DNA of 64,000 nucleotides from Nibribacter ruber (GCF_009913235.1 NZ_CP047897.1:2541001-2605000); one strand, 5' to 3'; shown: positions 36,391 through 45,406, counted from the stretch's first letter. The notes: generated by a model not told the origin, from the letters alone. A program made the numbers and translations.

Positions 36391-36428
36391 CGTTTTTGGC
36401 TTCTTTTTGAGAAATCAGGCTAAAAACG
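36391..36428. repeat. 38-bp intergenic palindrome, copy 12
   Basis: Five mismatched pairs, centre GA; 182 bp upstream of the adaptor ATG, beyond the presumed activator site. Confidence 0.83.
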
Positions 36429-36529
36429 ATGAGAGGTTTGCTGGTAAAACTCCTGAAGACTAAAGGAAAGAAAGGTTGGTCAGGCGGTGAACAAGAAGTG
36501 GGAAGTTCACATTATCTATAAATCAGTGC

Positions 36530-36690
36530 CTCCCTATTTTGTCATCCTGAAAGGATCTTAGTGGCGAACTGTTGCAGCGTTCACCAAGAGGAATATTTTG
36601 GTTTGTAAAAGAGAGGAATAGAGGATTAGTGTTTTATAGCTACTGACTGTCTATTTCGCCACCAAGATCCTTTCAGGATGACAAAGGGAG
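36530..36690. mobile_element. MITE-like element with ~35-bp terminal inverted repeats
   Basis: Left end 36530-36566 and right end 36656-36690 are inverted copies of one another; both contain TGTCATCCTGAAAGGATCTT followed by RGTGGCGA. The ~90-bp middle has no coding sense. Ends differ by a 3-bp insertion and one substitution. This fits a short non-autonomous element; no transposase is present. Confidence 0.7.
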
Positions 36691-36886
36691 GAGAGGATAA
36701 TTAGAGAGGGAGAAGAAAGAGGTAAAAAAGGATGATAAGAAGAAGAGAGAAACTAAGAACGACTCTTTCGGCTTCCTTTGGTTTCCTTGTAGAGGTTCCC
36801 GTTGGGATTGGATTACGAACTGCTTGATCTGAGAAGCACCTTGGGAGGATACTTCTACTGTTGGGTAGGCACAAAAAAACCGCCTC

Positions 36887-36924
36887 CGTTTTTGGCCTGT
36901 TTTCTTGAAAACATGCCAAAAACG
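36887..36924. repeat. 38-bp intergenic palindrome, copy 13
   Basis: One mismatched pair, centre TT. 28 bp beyond the stop of the M16 gene on the minus strand. Confidence 0.94.
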
Positions 36925-36952
36925 GAAGCGGTTGCTGCAATTTAGAGAACCC

Positions 36953-39025
36953 TTACTTCACTTTGAACAAATCGTCTTTCAGGTTTTTGTTGATTTCAAT
37001 GCTGGTGACGGTAGAAGACAATACCTGACCGCCAATGTGCAGGTCAATCTGGTGCGGGTACTTGATGCCGTTTACTTCGCGATAGTCTTTGAGGTCGGTG
37101 GTTTGGTTGGCGGTGCCTACCGAGGTTTGCTCTGTGGCTACTTCGCGTACTTTCAAGCCGGTCTCTTTATCAAAGTAGTGGAAAGATTTTTTGCCGCTGG
37201 GCAGGATCAGTTCCAACTTGTAGGCATCGCGGCCTTCTACTTTCTCCATGGTGTTCAAAGCCAGTTGTACGCCCAGGTTGTTGTAATTGAGTACGCTGAA
37301 GAGAATGCCTTCCAATTTTTGGTCCTGCACTTCTATGGCGCTCAGCTCTTTCACCTGGCCCTGTGAGCTGATGGCTCCCTGATTACCATTAATGGTGACG
37401 CGGTTGAGTTCGTCTGGCCCGTATTTGGTAGTCAGGAGCATTTTATCAAAACCTTTCTGCTGCTGGATTACGGCCAGTTCACCGCCCGGCACTTTCATGG
37501 TGCGCTTGAGGGTAAGGTCTTTCACCTTGGCCACGTTGGCTTGCCCGCCAATGGCGTTGATGTAAGAAGCCAGCACGCTCTCCACGGTCACGCCCGCCGG
37601 AAGTGAGTTGATGGGCGCCTCGGTCTTCTCGCCGTAGGCGTTGTAATAGGCAATGGGCTGGCTGGTGTTGAAGCGCTTGAGAGAACCGGCTACTTCACGA
37701 GCGTTGCCCACTACGGCCAGGTACGCATTCTCTGGTTGCAGGTACTTTTGAGCCACCCGCTGAATGTCTGCCGGAGTAACGGATGCCACATTCTTGAGGT
37801 AGTTGGCATAGTAGTCGTTGGGCAGGCCGTGACGGGCGGTGTTGATCGCGAACATGGCCACCGTCAAAGGATTCTCCAGTGAACGCGCAAACGAGCCGGT
37901 CATCATGCTCTGCACTTTCTGCAGCTCTTGGGCGCTTACTGGTTCTTTGCGCAAACGGTCCATCTCCCACAGAATCTGCGTGAATGCACTGTCTGTCACG
38001 GCGTTTCTTACGCTGGCATAGGCTGTAAAATAACCAGCCAACTTATCAGCAGACAACGACGAGTTAGAGCCATAAGTATAGGCGTGCTTCTCGCGTAGGT
38101 TGGCATCCAGGCGGGCAAAAGAGCCGCCCAAGATGTTGTTCAGCAAAGAAGCCGCTATCACATCCGGGTTGCTGGGCTTCAGGTCTACGGCATAGGTGAC
38201 AGAAATCTGCGACTGTACTGCGTTAGGACGGTCAATGAACGCCACCCTGGTACCCGTCAAGGCAGCTGGTGCTGGGTACGCCGTGGCAGGAACCGTTCCT
38301 TTCTGCCACTTCCCGAAGTACTGTTTAGCCAGCGTCTTGGCCTGTTTCACGGTCACGTCGCCTACAATGGCCAGGTAGCCAATGTTGGGCCGGAAATACG
38401 TGGCATGGTACTTCTGCACATCGGCTAGGGTGATGTTCTCCACGGTCTTCTCGGTCATGACGCCGCCGTACGGATGGTTTTTCCCGAACAGCAATGACTG
38501 CTGCAGGTTCTGCTCCAGGGTAGCCGGGTCGTTTTTACCGGCGGCCAGGTTAGAGAGCATCTGCTTTTTGAACTTGTCCAGCTCCTCTTGCTTGAACTGC
38601 GGATTCTGGGTCACGTCTGCGGCCAGCTCCATCAATTTAGGCAAGTGTTTTTTCAAGCCACTCGCAGAAAAGCCAGACGCATTGGTGCTGAGAGTAGCAC
38701 CTATGAAATCCACTTCTTCGTCCAGTTTGTCTTTGGGGCGAGAGACGGTCCCGCTGCGCATCAAGTAGCCCGCCGCCGAAGTCAGGCCTACTTTATCGCC
38801 TTCCAGCAAAGGGTCACGGTCCAAGACCAAGCTCATGGCCACTTTAGGCAGTTGGTGGTTTTCTACCACGTATACTTTCAAGCCATTGGACAAGACAAAC
38901 GACTCATACGCGCCCAGCTGAATGGTAGGCGCGGGGCCTGCCACGGGAGGTTTTTGTTGTGCCTGCGCTACGTCTACCACCGCGGCAGAAAGCGCTAAAC
39001 AGAAAATAGAAATATATTTTTTCAT
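36953..39025 (-). CDS. M16-family peptidase-like subunit lacking the zinc motif, with LolA-like C-terminal domain
   Basis: 690 residues with a signal peptide (to about residue 22). Residues 35-470 form two M16 halves, but the position of the HxxEH zinc motif reads AGYLMRSGT, so this subunit is not expected to bind catalytic zinc. Residues about 485-690 form an extra beta-rich domain (VLASYINAIGGQANVAKVKDL onward, with LTLKRTMKVPGG) resembling lipoprotein-carrier (LolA-like) folds. It follows the catalytic M16 gene by 89 bp; in known M16B systems such pairs work as a catalytic/non-catalytic heterodimer. Confidence 0.88.
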   Translation of the reverse strand: MKKYISIFCLALSAAVVDVAQAQQKPPVAGPAPTIQLGAYESFVLSNGLKVYVVENHQLPKVAMSLVLDRDPLLEGDKVGLTSAAGYLMRSGTVSRPKDKLDEEVDFIGATLSTNASGFSASGLKKHLPKLMELAADVTQNPQFKQEELDKFKKQMLSNLAAGKNDPATLEQNLQQSLLFGKNHPYGGVMTEKTVENITLADVQKYHATYFRPNIGYLAIVGDVTVKQAKTLAKQYFGKWQKGTVPATAYPAPAALTGTRVAFIDRPNAVQSQISVTYAVDLKPSNPDVIAASLLNNILGGSFARLDANLREKHAYTYGSNSSLSADKLAGYFTAYASVRNAVTDSAFTQILWEMDRLRKEPVSAQELQKVQSMMTGSFARSLENPLTVAMFAINTARHGLPNDYYANYLKNVASVTPADIQRVAQKYLQPENAYLAVVGNAREVAGSLKRFNTSQPIAYYNAYGEKTEAPINSLPAGVTVESVLASYINAIGGQANVAKVKDLTLKRTMKVPGGELAVIQQQKGFDKMLLTTKYGPDELNRVTINGNQGAISSQGQVKELSAIEVQDQKLEGILFSVLNYNNLGVQLALNTMEKVEGRDAYKLELILPSGKKSFHYFDKETGLKVREVATEQTSVGTANQTTDLKDYREVNGIKYPHQIDLHIGGQVLSSTVTSIEINKNLKDDLFKVK

Positions 39026-39114
39026 CGAAATCTAAACTAAAAAGGAATACTGCTGAAGCCTTGAAAGCGGCGTTAAGGCCCTTCTCCCAATCTTCAAATC
39101 TCTACATCTTCAAA

Positions 39115-40431
39115 TTATCTTTCCTTAGGAAGATAGTGCAACACCACGCGGTTCTCTTTGGTGAGGTACTGGTTGGCCACCCGCTGAATGTCCTCTTTGG
39201 TCACGGCCAGTAACTTGTCCAGCTCTGTGTTGATGAGGTTGGTGTCTTTGTAGAGCATGTGGTATGAAGCCAGTTTCTCCGTGCGGCCTTCCAGCGTAGA
39301 AATACCGTTGATGAAATCTGTCTCAATCTTGTTGCGCAGCTTTTGGAATTCCTGATCGGTGATGGCTTCGGTTTTCACGCGCTCAATCTCCACGTCCAAA
39401 GCCCGCTCCAGGTCCTGGGCATCTACGCCCATGTTGGCAATGGCCAGGTTGATGAACAAGCCCGGGTGCTCCAGGGGCATAGGGATAGAAGCCACCTGCA
39501 CCGCTTTCTGCTGGTTGTCTACCAAGGCTTTGTTCAACCGCGAGCTCTGCCCTCCTGACAACAGCGTGGTCAACAGGTTGATGGCGTATGAATCTGGCGT
39601 ACCCTGCGCCGGAATGTGATAAGCCTGAATAACCGCTGGCAACTGAATATTGTCAAAAATCACGCGACGGCCTTCTTCCATCTGGGCTGGCTCCGTGACG
39701 CTAGGTCTGATGATGGGAATGTTGCTTTTAGGAATGCTCCCGAAGTACTGCTCCACCCACGCCTTAGTCTGGTTCACGTCTAAATCGCCGGCAATGGTCA
39801 ACGTAGCGTTGTTGGGCACATAGTAGGTCTTGTAGAAGTTCATGAACTCCGGAAGAGACGCCTGGTCTATGTACTGTGCGGAGCCAATGGGCGTCCAGCG
39901 GTACGGAAACACTTCATAAGCGGTGGCAAAAGTGTTTTCCAGCAAAGAGCCGTACGGCTGGTTGTCTATGCGCTGTTTCTTTTCTTCTTTCACTACCTGG
40001 CGCTGGGTCTCAACACCCTGCTGGTCAATTTTGGCAGATTTGAGGCGGTCGGCTTCCATCCAGAGGCCCAGGGCCAGTTGGTTGGACGGCAGAATCTGGT
40101 AGTAGTAGGTGCGGTCAAAGGAGGTGTTGGCATTTACGGTTCCGCCCGCGCTCTGAATCATGTTAATGTACTTGCCCCGCTCCACGTTTTCAGAGCCTTC
40201 AAACATCAAATGCTCAAAGAAATGCGCAAAGCCAGTACGGCGCGGATCTTCGTTCTTGGAGCCCACGTGGTACATCATGGTCACGGCCACGGTGGGCGTG
40301 GTTTTGTCCTGGTGCAGAATCACGTGCAGGCCGTTGGGCAGGTCATATTCTGTGAAGGCAATCTTGTTACTCTGCGCGGCGGCGGCGAGGCCGGCACCCA
40401 GCAACAGGGCACTTAGTACTAAGCGTTTCAT
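39115..40431 (-). CDS. M16-family zinc peptidase (catalytic subunit)
   Basis: 438 residues with a signal peptide (cleavage near residue 19). The inverted zinc motif HFFEH is at 70-74 and the third ligand is likely Glu150 in VVKEEKKQR, the usual 76-residue distance. Two M16 halves follow. It is upstream of the non-catalytic partner on the same strand. Exported, probably periplasmic; it would degrade peptides in a clam-shell chamber with its partner. Confidence 0.93.
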   Translation of the reverse strand: MKRLVLSALLLGAGLAAAAQSNKIAFTEYDLPNGLHVILHQDKTTPTVAVTMMYHVGSKNEDPRRTGFAHFFEHLMFEGSENVERGKYINMIQSAGGTVNANTSFDRTYYYQILPSNQLALGLWMEADRLKSAKIDQQGVETQRQVVKEEKKQRIDNQPYGSLLENTFATAYEVFPYRWTPIGSAQYIDQASLPEFMNFYKTYYVPNNATLTIAGDLDVNQTKAWVEQYFGSIPKSNIPIIRPSVTEPAQMEEGRRVIFDNIQLPAVIQAYHIPAQGTPDSYAINLLTTLLSGGQSSRLNKALVDNQQKAVQVASIPMPLEHPGLFINLAIANMGVDAQDLERALDVEIERVKTEAITDQEFQKLRNKIETDFINGISTLEGRTEKLASYHMLYKDTNLINTELDKLLAVTKEDIQRVANQYLTKENRVVLHYLPKER

Positions 40432-40635
40432 TCAAAAAGCGTTAAAAGAAAGTAAGGGTAGTCAGGTCAGTTTGGCGCAAGTTTTAGGTAAGCGTCCTTA
40501 AAAATAAGGCAAAAAAATGGAAAACACCTCTATTCGCCTGACTGCCTTACTACTAGAAATAAATTTTTGCGTGTATATTAACCTTTGGCCTGTTTCGCGT
40601 TCTAAGACATAAACCCTTTAATCCCCTTGTATAGT

Positions 40636-41067
40636 ATGAAGACATTGAAGAAAGTAACCCGGTTGGCATTTGTGTTCGCACTTTTCTTACTAGGCACCAC
40701 GGCCTTTGCCCAGCAGGCCAATTCCAGCAACCCCAGAGCCAGCCTCACCGCCGAGCAACGCGCCCAGGCCCAAGTGCAGCGCTACCAGAAGCAACTGAAC
40801 CTTACCCCAGAGCAAACGGTTAAAATCACCGCCATTGTGACGGCCTCCGTACAAGAGATGGACAAACTGCGCACGCCCGGCACCCGTCCAGACCGCCAAG
40901 CCATGCAGGCCGAAGCCCAGAAACGCGCCCAGGAGATCAACGCCATCCTCACCCCAGCCCAGCAAGAGAAGTTTGCCGCCATGTTAGCCAAGCAGATGGA
41001 ACAGGGACAAGGCAGAGGAGGACGCCAACCCATCAAAGGCACCAACAAAACCAAAGGAGACATTTAA
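40636..41067 (+). CDS. Small exported Spy/CpxP-like helical protein
   Basis: 143 residues from ATG 40636 (a TTG at 40627 adds three residues). Signal peptide ends near TTAFA-QQ. The mature protein is helical with two motifs of the LTxxQ type: LTAEQRAQ and LTPEQTVKITAIV, plus LTPAQQEKFAAML near the end, as in Spy/CpxP periplasmic chaperone relatives. The C-terminus is Gly/Arg/Lys rich. Followed by an intrinsic terminator. Confidence 0.8.
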   Translation: MKTLKKVTRLAFVFALFLLGTTAFAQQANSSNPRASLTAEQRAQAQVQRYQKQLNLTPEQTVKITAIVTASVQEMDKLRTPGTRPDRQAMQAEAQKRAQEINAILTPAQQEKFAAMLAKQMEQGQGRGGRQPIKGTNKTKGDI

Positions 41068-41088
41068 TCCATCCTCTTCAATAAGAAC

Positions 41089-41119
41089 AAAAAGCCGAAG
41101 CCCACCGCTTCGGCTTTTT
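41089..41119 (+). terminator. Intrinsic terminator after the Spy-like gene
   Basis: AAAAAGCCGAAGC and GCTTCGGCTTTTT around a CCACC loop: a 13-bp stem ending in five Ts. Works in principle in both directions. Palindrome copy 14 follows 10 bp later as a separate structure. Confidence 0.9.
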
Positions 41120-41129
41120 CTTTGCGTGC

Positions 41130-41167
41130 CGTTTTTGGCCTGTTTTCCGGAAAGCAGGCCAAAAACG
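41130..41167. repeat. 38-bp intergenic palindrome, copy 14
   Basis: One mismatched pair, centre CG. Lies directly after a conventional terminator. Confidence 0.94.
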
Positions 41168-41180
41168 CGATAGCGCAATT

Positions 41181-41232
41181 GCTTCTTCCTCAGGGAGAGG
41201 GGCTTCTTCCTCAGGGAGAGGGGCTTCTTCCT
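41181..41232. repeat. 21-bp tandem repeat, 2.5 copies
   Basis: Unit GCTTCTTCCTCAGGGAGAGG plus G; two identical full units (41181-41201, 41202-41222) and a 10-bp partial third. Confidence 0.9.
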
Positions 41233-41236
41233 GTAT

Positions 41237-41265
41237 CTGGCGCGAGTCTCCAGACTCGTGACTGG
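41237..41265. repeat. Hairpin, CTGGCGCGAGTCT family
   Basis: Left arm identical to the hairpin at 30111; right arm AGACTCGTGACTGG pairs imperfectly. It shares the 11-mer GACTCGTGACT with the right heptad array at 62846-62878. Confidence 0.6.
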
Positions 41266-41272
41266 GGATGCC

Positions 41273-41292
41273 GGGCAGTCACCTGACTGCCC
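41273..41292. repeat. 20-bp perfect hairpin
   Basis: GGGCAGTCA-CC-TGACTGCCC, perfect 9-bp arms, within the repeat island. Confidence 0.7.
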
Positions 41293-41355
41293 TCGCGGGC
41301 ACCGCGAAACCGGTACGCATTGCTTTCTCCTGCTGAAGTTTATCTGCAAGAGTAA

Positions 41356-41672
41356 GTCATCCCCTACCCCCTTCAAAGGGGGACGGCATACGTGTTGATC
41401 GGAGAGACCAGGCACTGCCTTGTCTCCTGCGCATTGCTTTCTTTGACGATAAAAGATCTGCTGGTGTAAACACCCCCCTTCGCCACCCTCAAAGGGGAGA
41501 ATCTGTAATATGGACGGTCTTTAACACAGACGCTCGCAAGTACTGGCGCACGCTACGAGGTCTTATGAGCAGGCGGCATTGCCGTTTTTGACCTACTTTC
41601 TGGAAAACAGTCTAAAAACGAAAACGCAACACGCCACCTTATTTCTAATTCGTAATTTCTACTATTTAATTG
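41356..41672 (+). repeat. Composite dispersed repeat, copy A (~315 bp)
   Basis: Matches the reverse complement of 51836-52150 along its whole length, with matching spacing of internal landmarks: a CCCCCTT/AAGGGGG-type hairpin at the left, GAGACCAGGCACTGCCTTGT, ATCTGCTGGTGTAAACA, ACAGACGCTCGCAAGT, TACGAGGTCTT, an 18-bp spacer, a 38-bp palindrome, a 20-bp spacer and ATTTCTAATTCGTAATTTCT. No open frame is shared. Confidence 0.8.
41583..41620. repeat. 38-bp intergenic palindrome, copy 15
   Basis: Five mismatched pairs, centre TG. It is an internal part of composite repeat copy A. Confidence 0.85.
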
Positions 41673-41727
41673 TCCGCTGAAGGCGGAACATCTATATTTC
41701 AGGACGCATCTTTTTGCACCTCCCTCT

Positions 41728-44157
41728 ATGAAATGGTTGAAAGCGGCTCTGGCCACCTTCCTTGCAGTATTGGTTGTCTACGGACTGAACAGAAACTATG
41801 GAACTGAGGTACCCGCATTGGGGCCGTTTCTGAGCCCCTATGAAGGTTTTTGGCTGAACAGTGAACGGAATGGAGATTTCACCTCTGAAGAACTGACCAT
41901 TGAAGGACTGCGCCAGCCGGTCCAGATTCGGTTTGACTCCTTGCGGGTGCCGCACATCTTCGCGCAGAACGACCATGACCTGTACCTGGCCCAAGGGTAC
42001 GTCACGGCTAAAGACCGGCTCTGGCAGATGGAGTTCATGACGCACGCCGCGGCGGGTAGGCTTTCTGAGATTATTGGTGACCAGACCTTGGCCCTGGACC
42101 AGTACCAACGCCGCATGGGCATGATGAAATCTGCCAAGGAGTCGCTGCAGAAATTCTCTTCTGACCCTGCCTCCAAAGCCTTATTAGACGCTTACGCCGC
42201 GGGGGTCAACGCCTACATTAAACAACTTTCGCCGCGGGAGTATCCATTGGAATACAAGCTTCTGAAATACGCGCCAGAGGCCTGGACACCTTTGAAAACG
42301 GCGCTATTGCTGAAGAGGCTGGCCTATGACATGACCGGTTTCTCTGATGATTTGCGCATGACCAACAACCTGCGCAAATATGGAAACTCGGTCATGCAAG
42401 ACCTTTTCCCAGACTATCCTTTCAGGGAAGAACCCATTATTCCGGTAGGCACGCCGCAGAGTTTTAAACCGCTTCCCATTCCCGCTACTCCGGCAGAATT
42501 TGTGGCCGGTTTGGCCTCTCATACATTAGAACGGCAGAAGCCCGAAAACCTGGGCAGTAACAACTGGGCCGTGACGGGTACTCGTACGGCCAACGGCTAT
42601 CCTTTGCTAGCCTCAGACCCGCATCTGAACTTAACCTTGCCGTCTATCTGGCACGCGGTGCAGTTGCATGCGCCGGGCGTGAATGTGTATGGCGTGATTA
42701 TTCCGGGAGCGCCGGGCGTGGGCATTGGCTTTAATGAGCACATTGCCTGGGGCATGACCAACGTGGGCTCAGATGTGCTGGACTGGTACGAAGTCAAATT
42801 CAAAGACGCCAGCCGCCGGGAGTACTGGCACGACAACCAATGGAAGCCCATCAAACGCGTGTTAGAGGAAATCAAAATCAAAGGCAAGGCTTCTAAAATA
42901 GACACGGTTCTGTACACGCACCACGGCCCAGTGGCCTATCTGCCTAATGAAGAACCTTACCGAAAAGCTACCACGCCCATCGGTCACGCCTTGCGATGGA
43001 CGGCCCATGACACCCAGAACGAACTCATGGCTTTGCACAGCGTGAACCGCGCTACCAATTACCACGCTTTCAAAAAAGCCCTGACCACCTGGGCGGCCCC
43101 GGCCTTCAACTTTGTCTACGCCGACAGCCAGAACATTGCCATTATCTCCAACGGACTCTTCCCCAACAAATGGAAAGGCCAAGGCCAGTACCTGCTGGAC
43201 GGCTCTAACCCCACCCACGACTGGCAGGGCTGGATTCCCATGGACCACGTACCGCAGGTAATGAATCCGGCTAGAGGCTTTGTGAGTTCTGCCAACCAAT
43301 CACCGGTGTCGCCCAAGGATTATCCATATTATTTAGGTTCTTCTTTTGCAGGGTATGAGCGCGGTGCCCGCATCAACCAACGCCTGTCCGCTATGACCAA
43401 GGCCGTACCCGACAGTTTTAAGCTGTTGCAGATGGATAACTTCAATGTGCATGCGCAGAATGTCCTGCCCACCTTGCTGGCGCAACTAGACACCAAAGCC
43501 TTTACATCTGCCCAGCGTCAAGCCTATCAAGCGCTCAGCACCTGGAAGTACCAGTATGTGGCAGAAGCGGTCGCGCCGTCGGTGTTTGAGGAATGGTGGC
43601 AGGCGCTTAGCCGCAACACTTGGCGAGACGAATTCCCCGTGGAGAACTTCAAAGTCCCGGCCCGTGACAGGACCGTACAGATGCTGTTACAGGAACCCAA
43701 CGCCCAATGGTTTGACAACATAGAAACTCCGCAGAAGGAAACCATGCAAGACGTGATTCAGGTGTCCTTTACACAAGCAGTGGACAGCCTGACCAAAGAC
43801 TACGGCACGGTGAATGACCAATGGCAGTGGGGACATCACAAGAACTCCAGCATCGGGCACATGGCGCGGTTGCCCGGTTTTGGCACCAAGCTGTTTGCTG
43901 GCGGGAGCGCCAATTCCATCAACGCCCTCAACGGCAGTCACGGTCCCTCCTGGCGCATGGTGGTAGAAATGGGCCCAGAAGTAAAAGCATACGGCGTGTA
44001 CCCCGGCGGCCAAAGCGGCAATCCCGGAAGCAAGTTCTATGACAACCTGGTAGAAGACTGGCGTCTGGGCAAATTGCATGAACTGTTATTCTTGACGTTT
44101 GCTGAGGATAGAAAAGAACAGACCAACGTGGTTTGGGTGATGAAGGGCAAGAAGTAA
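41728..44157 (+). CDS. Penicillin acylase family (Ntn-hydrolase) protein
   Basis: 809 residues. An N-terminal hydrophobic segment (residues 5-20) serves as signal or anchor. The alpha-chain region is followed by the autocleavage site: Ser277 in ENLGSNNWAV would become the N-terminal nucleophile of the beta chain. SDPHLNLTLPSIWHAVQLHAPG and GFNEHIAWGMTNV are standard family motifs. Members hydrolyse amides such as beta-lactam side chains or acyl-homoserine lactones; the substrate cannot be told from sequence. It shows no truncation. Confidence 0.93.
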   Translation: MKWLKAALATFLAVLVVYGLNRNYGTEVPALGPFLSPYEGFWLNSERNGDFTSEELTIEGLRQPVQIRFDSLRVPHIFAQNDHDLYLAQGYVTAKDRLWQMEFMTHAAAGRLSEIIGDQTLALDQYQRRMGMMKSAKESLQKFSSDPASKALLDAYAAGVNAYIKQLSPREYPLEYKLLKYAPEAWTPLKTALLLKRLAYDMTGFSDDLRMTNNLRKYGNSVMQDLFPDYPFREEPIIPVGTPQSFKPLPIPATPAEFVAGLASHTLERQKPENLGSNNWAVTGTRTANGYPLLASDPHLNLTLPSIWHAVQLHAPGVNVYGVIIPGAPGVGIGFNEHIAWGMTNVGSDVLDWYEVKFKDASRREYWHDNQWKPIKRVLEEIKIKGKASKIDTVLYTHHGPVAYLPNEEPYRKATTPIGHALRWTAHDTQNELMALHSVNRATNYHAFKKALTTWAAPAFNFVYADSQNIAIISNGLFPNKWKGQGQYLLDGSNPTHDWQGWIPMDHVPQVMNPARGFVSSANQSPVSPKDYPYYLGSSFAGYERGARINQRLSAMTKAVPDSFKLLQMDNFNVHAQNVLPTLLAQLDTKAFTSAQRQAYQALSTWKYQYVAEAVAPSVFEEWWQALSRNTWRDEFPVENFKVPARDRTVQMLLQEPNAQWFDNIETPQKETMQDVIQVSFTQAVDSLTKDYGTVNDQWQWGHHKNSSIGHMARLPGFGTKLFAGGSANSINALNGSHGPSWRMVVEMGPEVKAYGVYPGGQSGNPGSKFYDNLVEDWRLGKLHELLFLTFAEDRKEQTNVVWVMKGKK

Positions 44158-44164
44158 AAGTTAG

Positions 44165-44938
44165 ATGATGTATAGACTACCCTTTATTCTCCTATTTTGC
44201 ATTGCAATGGTTTCATGCCAGCCATCAGAGAAAGCGCCCATTCCAAAAGAGGAATCTACCATTGTTTCAGATTCAATTTCTCATAAGTCAGAGGCTCCAT
44301 CTAAAGAGGTAGTGCAAGCAGCCACCCAGGAATGCAGTTATGATAATGAATCCAGCTCCCTAGGCATTGGCCTTGTTCTGGCACCAGATACGTTTGAGCT
44401 TTTCAATGATAGTCTTTTAACAGACCGTTATTTGGAATGGGATGTGTACTCCAGCGATGCTCCTCCTAAACCCACTTGCTCTAAATATTATATGCCAGAA
44501 TACGCCATCATGCATTTTGTCTGCCTACAACAGACCAAGGCTTTTTACAAAGTGTTGGTGAATAACAACCAGATAAAATACTTCCCTAAAAAGAAGGAAT
44601 ATGAATTTAAGACCTGGGAAAACTACATATTAAATGGAGTTGGCATCAGGAGGGCGACAAACGAAAACGGCAGTCCGGCAAATGAAAGACCGCTCCAAAA
44701 GAATCCGTCAGAGACATCAGAATCCATAAAAATACCTGAAGGCCATGAACACTTCTGTCCGCTAGAAGTGAATGGAGATTGGGTGAAAGTCACGTACAAT
44801 TGTTTCTATAACTTAGAGCGAGACCCGTATGAGGGCGAGCCTTGTCAGTTTATAGACAAATGCGCTAACCCAACCACCGGCTGGCTCAAATGGCGAGAAG
44901 AAAATAAAATTCTCATTGATATTTTCCTGATGCCCTAA
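44165..44938 (+). CDS. Putative lipoprotein of unknown function
   Basis: 257 residues (a second ATG at 44168 is equally possible). Signal with lipobox MVSC, cysteine at residue 18, then a Ser/Glu/Pro-rich linker. The C-terminal half (EHFCPLEVNGDWVKVTYNC..., CQFIDKCANPTTGWLKWREENKIL) looks like an SH3-like fold with several cysteines. Base composition is visibly more AT-rich than the genes on either side, which hints at later acquisition. No family recognised. Confidence 0.75.
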   Translation: MMYRLPFILLFCIAMVSCQPSEKAPIPKEESTIVSDSISHKSEAPSKEVVQAATQECSYDNESSSLGIGLVLAPDTFELFNDSLLTDRYLEWDVYSSDAPPKPTCSKYYMPEYAIMHFVCLQQTKAFYKVLVNNNQIKYFPKKKEYEFKTWENYILNGVGIRRATNENGSPANERPLQKNPSETSESIKIPEGHEHFCPLEVNGDWVKVTYNCFYNLERDPYEGEPCQFIDKCANPTTGWLKWREENKILIDIFLMP

Positions 44939-44947
44939 TCGGCTTTC

Positions 44948-44985
44948 CGTTTTCAGCCGCTTTTCACCAAAACAGCCCAAAAACG
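44948..44985. repeat. 38-bp intergenic palindrome, copy 16
   Basis: Six mismatched pairs, centre AC; 9 bp after the lipoprotein stop. Confidence 0.78.
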
Positions 44986-45007
44986 ACCACCTCAAACTCT
45001 CACGCGT

Positions 45008-45340
45008 ATGCTCTTCGTCCTCATTCTTATTCTCAGCCTGATTGCCCAGTTGTTTCTTCCGTGGTGGAGCGTGGCCGTGGTGTGTTTTGCGTTGGCCTTC
45101 TGGAAAGCGCATAGAGGTGGGCAGGCGTTTACGGCGGGCTTCTTGGGAGTGGGGCTCACGTGGCTGGGCGCGGCTCTCTTCTGGCAGGTAGTGAGTGATG
45201 GCATCTTGAGTGCACGGGTGGCAGAGATGTTCACGGTAGAGTCGCCGTGGGTGTTGCTGGCGGTGACCGTGATGCTGGGTGGCTTGGTAGGTGGCGTGAG
45301 CGCCGTGTCAGGGTTCTTTGTGCGGCGGGCCTTGGTGTAG
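45008..45340 (+). CDS. Small hypothetical membrane protein
   Basis: 110 residues with three or four membrane helices (about 2-17, 20-33, 42-62, 78-103) and few charged residues. No family recognised; possibly a small inner-membrane protein. Start ATG at 45008 follows palindrome copy 16 by 22 bp, and copy 17 begins on the base after its stop codon, so the gene is framed by two copies. Confidence 0.7.
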   Translation: MLFVLILILSLIAQLFLPWWSVAVVCFALAFWKAHRGGQAFTAGFLGVGLTWLGAALFWQVVSDGILSARVAEMFTVESPWVLLAVTVMLGGLVGGVSAVSGFFVRRALV

Positions 45341-45378
45341 CGTTTCTGGCCTATTTTCTGGAAAATAGCCCGAAAACG
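45341..45378. repeat. 38-bp intergenic palindrome, copy 17
   Basis: Three mismatched pairs, centre TG. Starts on the very next base after the TAG of the small membrane protein gene. Confidence 0.9.
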
Positions 45379-45406
45379 GCTGATTCAGATTTTCTATTTT
45401 TAACCC

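Larger units (their letters stand above)
36209..36952. other. Regulatory and repeat-rich region upstream of the efflux operon
   Basis: 744 bp holding, from left to right, a sigma-54-like promoter (36238-36253), an activator-type inverted repeat (36305-36322), palindrome copy 12, a MITE-like inverted repeat (36530-36690), an A/G-rich stretch and palindrome copy 13. A 79-codon open frame at 36701-36940 crosses copy 13 and is not believable. Confidence 0.7.
41068..41727. other. Repeat island between the Spy-like and penicillin acylase genes
   Basis: 660 bp with no gene. It contains a terminator, palindrome copies 14 and 15, a 21-bp tandem repeat, two other hairpins (41237-41265, 41273-41292) and the first copy of a ~315-bp composite repeat. 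Confidence 0.75.

Noticed and set aside
36701-36940. A 79-codon minus-strand frame
   Set aside because: It crosses palindrome copy 13 and an A/G-rich stretch; no protein-like character.
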